The notes under the pieces: model-generated
What the model was told of the DNA's origin: nothing
What the model saw: the letters and a program-made list of their open reading frames with translations, nothing else
The model's database searches: none
From: Tenacibaculum sp. MAR_2010_89
GTDB lineage: Bacteria > Bacteroidota > Bacteroidia > Flavobacteriales > Flavobacteriaceae
Direction: 5' to 3'
NCBI RefSeq assembly: GCF_900105985.1
Contig: NZ_FNUB01000005.1
Span: forward strand, 3,321,296-3,385,295
DNA: 64,000 nucleotides
Part shown: piece after piece, positions 61,454 to 64,000 of the stretch
Layout: each line of letters opens with the position of its first letter
Position numbering within the stretch: position 1 is the stretch's first letter
Translations under genes and position numbers: made by a program

Positions 61454-61509
61454 CTACAGTTTTTGGTATATTTTATATTGCTACTTATTTTCTTTGCCTT
61501 TACATAATT

Positions 61510-61675
61510 ACCTTTCATCGATACATATCTTCCTCTCATCAAATATTTTAATTATTTACTTCAAGCTTAAATTATATTTACTGTATGGTTTTAAAATTTG
61601 ATTTTTAGTTTTTTAGTTAGTTTGAATAGTTTAGAGAGAAGAAGTACTTTAGAAGGGTTGCTTCTTCTCTTTTTT
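61510..61675 (+). ncRNA. A-type repeat copy 6
   Basis: Begins ACCTTTCATC and includes CTGTATGG..TTTTAAAATTTG; TTTG at 61597-61600 but the -7 region is altered (TAGTTTG at 61618, spacer 17). The hairpin GAAGAAGT / GCTTCTTC encloses ACTTTAGAAGGG. Borders the right end of the array. Confidence 0.45.
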
Positions 61676-61840
61676 ATATCATAAAAACCTTAAATCAATA
61701 TATTGATATTTGTAACAGTTTCTAATATTTTGTTTTGTAGTCATCAGTAAAATACAAAATAACTATACTTGAAAAGCTAACTTTCAAAAAGCATCATTTT
61801 TTCTAGCATCTTCCTACGGAAAGAAAAAAAAAACACTAAT

Positions 61841-61880
61841 CTAATGGTTTTCAAGTACTCAACTAAGTGAAAACCATTAG
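61841..61880. repeat. 13-bp perfect inverted repeat
   Basis: CTAATGGTTTTCA (61841-61853) and TGAAAACCATTAG (61868-61880) with a 14-bp spacer and no T-run. A regulator site or a hairpin; not a terminator by form. Confidence 0.6.
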
Positions 61881-61981
61881 TCTGTATTCAAGGATTCCCC
61901 GTATTGTCCAATTTATTCTTTTAATCTAAATTGCAATAAGTTTGAAATGAAAATTTCAAGTAGCTTAATATTTCAAGGGGA

Positions 61982-62014
61982 AAATTCCTACTCTCACAAG
62001 GGTAGGAATTTTTA
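61982..62014 (-). terminator. Terminator of the gene at 62025
   Basis: AAATTCCTAC and GTAGGAATTT (10-bp stem, 10-nt loop) flank A- and T-runs 11 bp beyond the minus-strand stop; could be bidirectional. Confidence 0.75.
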
Positions 62015-62024
62015 TTTAAATACA

Positions 62025-63050
62025 TTAAAGAAGAAATTTAAATGATTTAAAGAAATTATTCATTGAATCATTTTCATCCTTGCTTGGAATTGTCATTACT
62101 TGAAGTGATATCTGTAAATTTTGTTTAATAAATGTTTTTTGTTTAATTACTATTAAACCTCCTTTAAAACTTTCCTTTACTTCTATTCCCTCATTACCAG
62201 CTATAAATACTTTCTTCTCACTTATTAATTTAGACTGTCTCCCTAATAAAGCTTTTTTAATAACGTTTGAATAGTATTCATCTAATTTAAATCCACTTGT
62301 TTTAGTAATATCCTTTGGATATTCCATAACAGAAATCATATATATTAAGTTGTCATCATTTTTAAGTTTTGGCTGATATAATTCTATATAAATATTTGAT
62401 TTACCATATTCAGTTGAAGTTTCCATTTCACGCTTTTCAGCTTTCATAGGAAATTTGATTTTATAAATTTTTTGACTCTTTATTACTTCTTTCTGATTAA
62501 TAACCTTAGGCTTAACTCCAATAAGTTCAAATGATTCAAGAAATTGATTTATCCCAACATTAAAGTTATTTTTTTCTTGTGTTCTTACACTTAAAATATA
62601 CATTCTATTATCAACTAAATAAAACCTTGCTCTAAACATAATTTTATTATCAATGTCTTTCCATCTAAATTCTCTCCCAACATGGCCTAATATATCTAGA
62701 TTAAAAGTGCCTAACAATTGTATACTTTCAGAATTAATATTTGTTGTTTGTGCTCCGTTAAACAAACCATAAATATTTTTTACACTTAAAGTATCAGTAA
62801 AACTTTTAGGATAATCTATGTAACTAACGTTATAAGATAAATTATCCCCATTCTTATATTCAGTATTAAATGATGTAATCGTTATTTTTCCATAATCAGT
62901 ATCTCCTGTTTTTTTTGTTATTTCAGGGCTTTTAGGGAATAAAATTTTAAAATTACCTTTTTCATCATGAAATTTACTAGCTTTATCTTGAGCGTAAGTT
63001 GATGAAATAATTATAAAAAAATAGCTTATTAATATTGAATGTATTTTCAT
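62025..63050 (-). CDS. Secreted protein with two repeated domains
   Basis: 341 residues with signal peptide (FFIIISSTYAQ). The region FKILFPKSPEITKKTGDTDY plus YNVSYIDYPKSF resembles KIKFPMKAEKREMETSTEYG plus IYMISVMEYPKDI, so the protein is a tandem duplication of one roughly 150-residue domain. No named family. Ends at a strong terminator. Confidence 0.65.
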   Translation of the reverse strand: MKIHSILISYFFIIISSTYAQDKASKFHDEKGNFKILFPKSPEITKKTGDTDYGKITITSFNTEYKNGDNLSYNVSYIDYPKSFTDTLSVKNIYGLFNGAQTTNINSESIQLLGTFNLDILGHVGREFRWKDIDNKIMFRARFYLVDNRMYILSVRTQEKNNFNVGINQFLESFELIGVKPKVINQKEVIKSQKIYKIKFPMKAEKREMETSTEYGKSNIYIELYQPKLKNDDNLIYMISVMEYPKDITKTSGFKLDEYYSNVIKKALLGRQSKLISEKKVFIAGNEGIEVKESFKGGLIVIKQKTFIKQNLQISLQVMTIPSKDENDSMNNFFKSFKFLL

Positions 63051-63086
63051 TTATTTAAGTTTTTAACCTAATTGTATTTTATTTGT

Positions 63087-63906
63087 TTATTTAGTTAGTA
63101 TGTTATTAAAATATATTAATTCTTTATTATAAACTTTATTGTAAGTTATTCCATTATGCCCTTGATTTTTTAAAGTAATAAGATGTATTCTATCCTTAAA
63201 TTCTTCTTTTAACTTTAAGGAAGATTCATAACTGATAACAGTATCACTATCACCATGAAAAATTGTTATTGGCATTTTGCATTTTTTTAAATACTCATTA
63301 GTCATAAATTTATATTTTAAAATAAATGAAGGTATGTATGAAAAGTTTTGCTTCACTATATCTATTAAATTGTAGTAGGGAGCTTGTAAAATCAAATGTT
63401 GAGCATTATTATTCGATGCTAATTTAGAAGCAAGTCCTGTTCCTATTGAATAACCTAGAATTATTATATTTTCTTCACTGTATTCCTTTTTTAGTGTATT
63501 ATATACTAATTGATTATCCTCAAATAATTGTTGCTGTTTGATTATTTTCCTTCACTTTTTTCCATACCCTCTATAATCAAGAATAAAAATATCATAATTT
63601 AAATCTGTATATACTTTAGCTATATTCCCCCAAGAATCTAATGCTCCTGCGTTACCGTGTAAAAAAAAAACAAGTCCTTTAGCTTTAACAGACTTAAATA
63701 AAAGTCCATTAAAAAATTACCATCTTTAGTATTAAAATAAAGTTCTTCAAAATTTTGGTCAAATTTAAACTCGTAATTGTTATTCAACTTTTCAGGAAAA
63801 AAGATCAATTTTTCTTGAAAAAAGTATAACCCAACACATATAAAAAAATAAATACTGATATTAATTTTAAAAAGTTTATTAATTTTATTTTCCTTTTTTT
63901 AGTCAT
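63087..63906 (-). pseudogene. Alpha/beta hydrolase, several frameshifts
   Basis: The C-terminal part (63395-63087) has the acid and base of the triad (IFHGDSDTVISYES, NQGHNGI). Upstream, other frames give [22 protein letters not shown] and the nucleophile ILGYSIGTGLASKL. They fit one protein (about 270 residues, BEM46-like, N-terminal anchor) only with frame changes near poly-A or poly-T runs at 63540-63560, 63660-63670 and 63710. The gene is decayed or the sequence has indel errors. Confidence 0.7.
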
Positions 63907-64000
63907 ATATTTTTATACAAAACAAATAAGAGTTTTAATAGAAATCATTGAGTAACTATTAGTCATCACTGCAAATCTAATGGAATTTCAATTAAAAAAA

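Larger units (their letters stand above)
49977..61459. other. Cassette-like array with one-way CTAC(A/T)G boundaries
   Basis: CTACTG, CTACAG or a one-base variant occurs at about 25 junctions, for example 50211, 50537, 51743, 52068, 52741, 52959, 53332, 55012, 55733, 55961, 56206, 56350, 56549, 60527, 60917 and 61454. All read left to right on the plus strand, although genes lie in both directions. After the motif a T-rich tail resembling TTTTACTTTATTTTGTTTTT often follows. Gene ends, both plus (TAACTAC) and minus (CTGTAG as stop), abut the motif. No integron integrase is seen. Confidence 0.55.

Noticed and set aside
49977..61459. Classical integron
   Set aside because: Boundaries lack RYYYAAC/GTTRRRY attC cores, genes face both ways, and no intI-like gene is in the window; the recombinase at 11839 is far off and of phage type.
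43251..61675. CRISPR array
   Set aside because: Repeats are about 165 bp, spaced by kilobases and contain promoters; no short regular repeat-spacer pattern and no cas genes.

Overview
The window is very AT-rich and reads as the chromosome of a marine-type Flavobacteriaceae member (Bacteroidetes), perhaps near Tenacibaculum or Polaribacter. This rests on promoters of the TTTG-N19-TAnnTTTG type, a TonB-dependent receptor, propeller- and TPR-type histidine kinases with LytTR partners, and many small lipoproteins. The species is a guess; the phylum is not.

Region 1 (1-11.8 kb) is core-like. An iron-uptake cluster (truncated TonB-dependent receptor, ankyrin protein, DUF2271 protein, PepSY/flavodoxin/FNR reductase) is followed by a lipoprotein and a histidine kinase/LytTR pair, YqgE, a class IV aminotransferase, a START-like protein and tRNA-Met(CAT). 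Region 2 (11.8-24.4 kb) begins with a tyrosine recombinase just after the tRNA. It carries regulators, a broken NmrA-like gene, membrane proteins, an AraC regulator, an esterase, small lipoproteins and a pseudogene. Region 3 (24.4-37.6 kb) is almost entirely minus-strand small secreted or hypothetical genes, including a DUF6714 protein, a possible caspase-like protein, a SanA/YdcF-like protein and two large proteins sharing a C-terminal domain. Region 4 (37.6-43 kb) holds a LytTR regulator with a TPR histidine kinase, with a 21-bp direct repeat upstream, then two CPBP membrane proteases with an XRE regulator.

Region 5 (43.2-61.7 kb) is the unusual part. It contains nine short genes with a common leader, mostly of the form MLKNISNLGxxLNKxEQxxINGG, followed by unrelated and usually Cys-rich cores: candidate double-glycine bacteriocin-like peptides. 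Five share an AAGTAAGGT/ACCTTACTT-type inverted repeat upstream of a TAnnTTTG box; three share a different upstream block. Interspersed are about eight copies of a roughly 165-bp repeat, several with a consensus promoter and a hairpin-T-run carrying a G-rich loop (candidate small RNAs), and a second family with a CCCGT-GGGG-ACGGG hairpin.

From about 49.98 to 61.46 kb small genes of both orientations are separated by roughly 25 copies of a CTAC(A/T)G-type boundary that always points the same way, which looks like a gene-cassette array. Within it four minus-strand modules share inverted terminal sequences (GACATAA...GTGGTAAGT / ACTTACCAC...TTATGTC). Their cargo is a broken ParB-like gene, a HIT protein, a Cry-like pore-forming domain fused to a jacalin-like lectin, and a tail-fibre-like secreted protein. 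No transposase, integron integrase, peptidase-containing ABC exporter or peptide-modifying enzyme lies in the window, so mobility and export would have to be supplied from elsewhere. The last 2 kb hold a secreted duplicated-domain protein and a decayed alpha/beta hydrolase.
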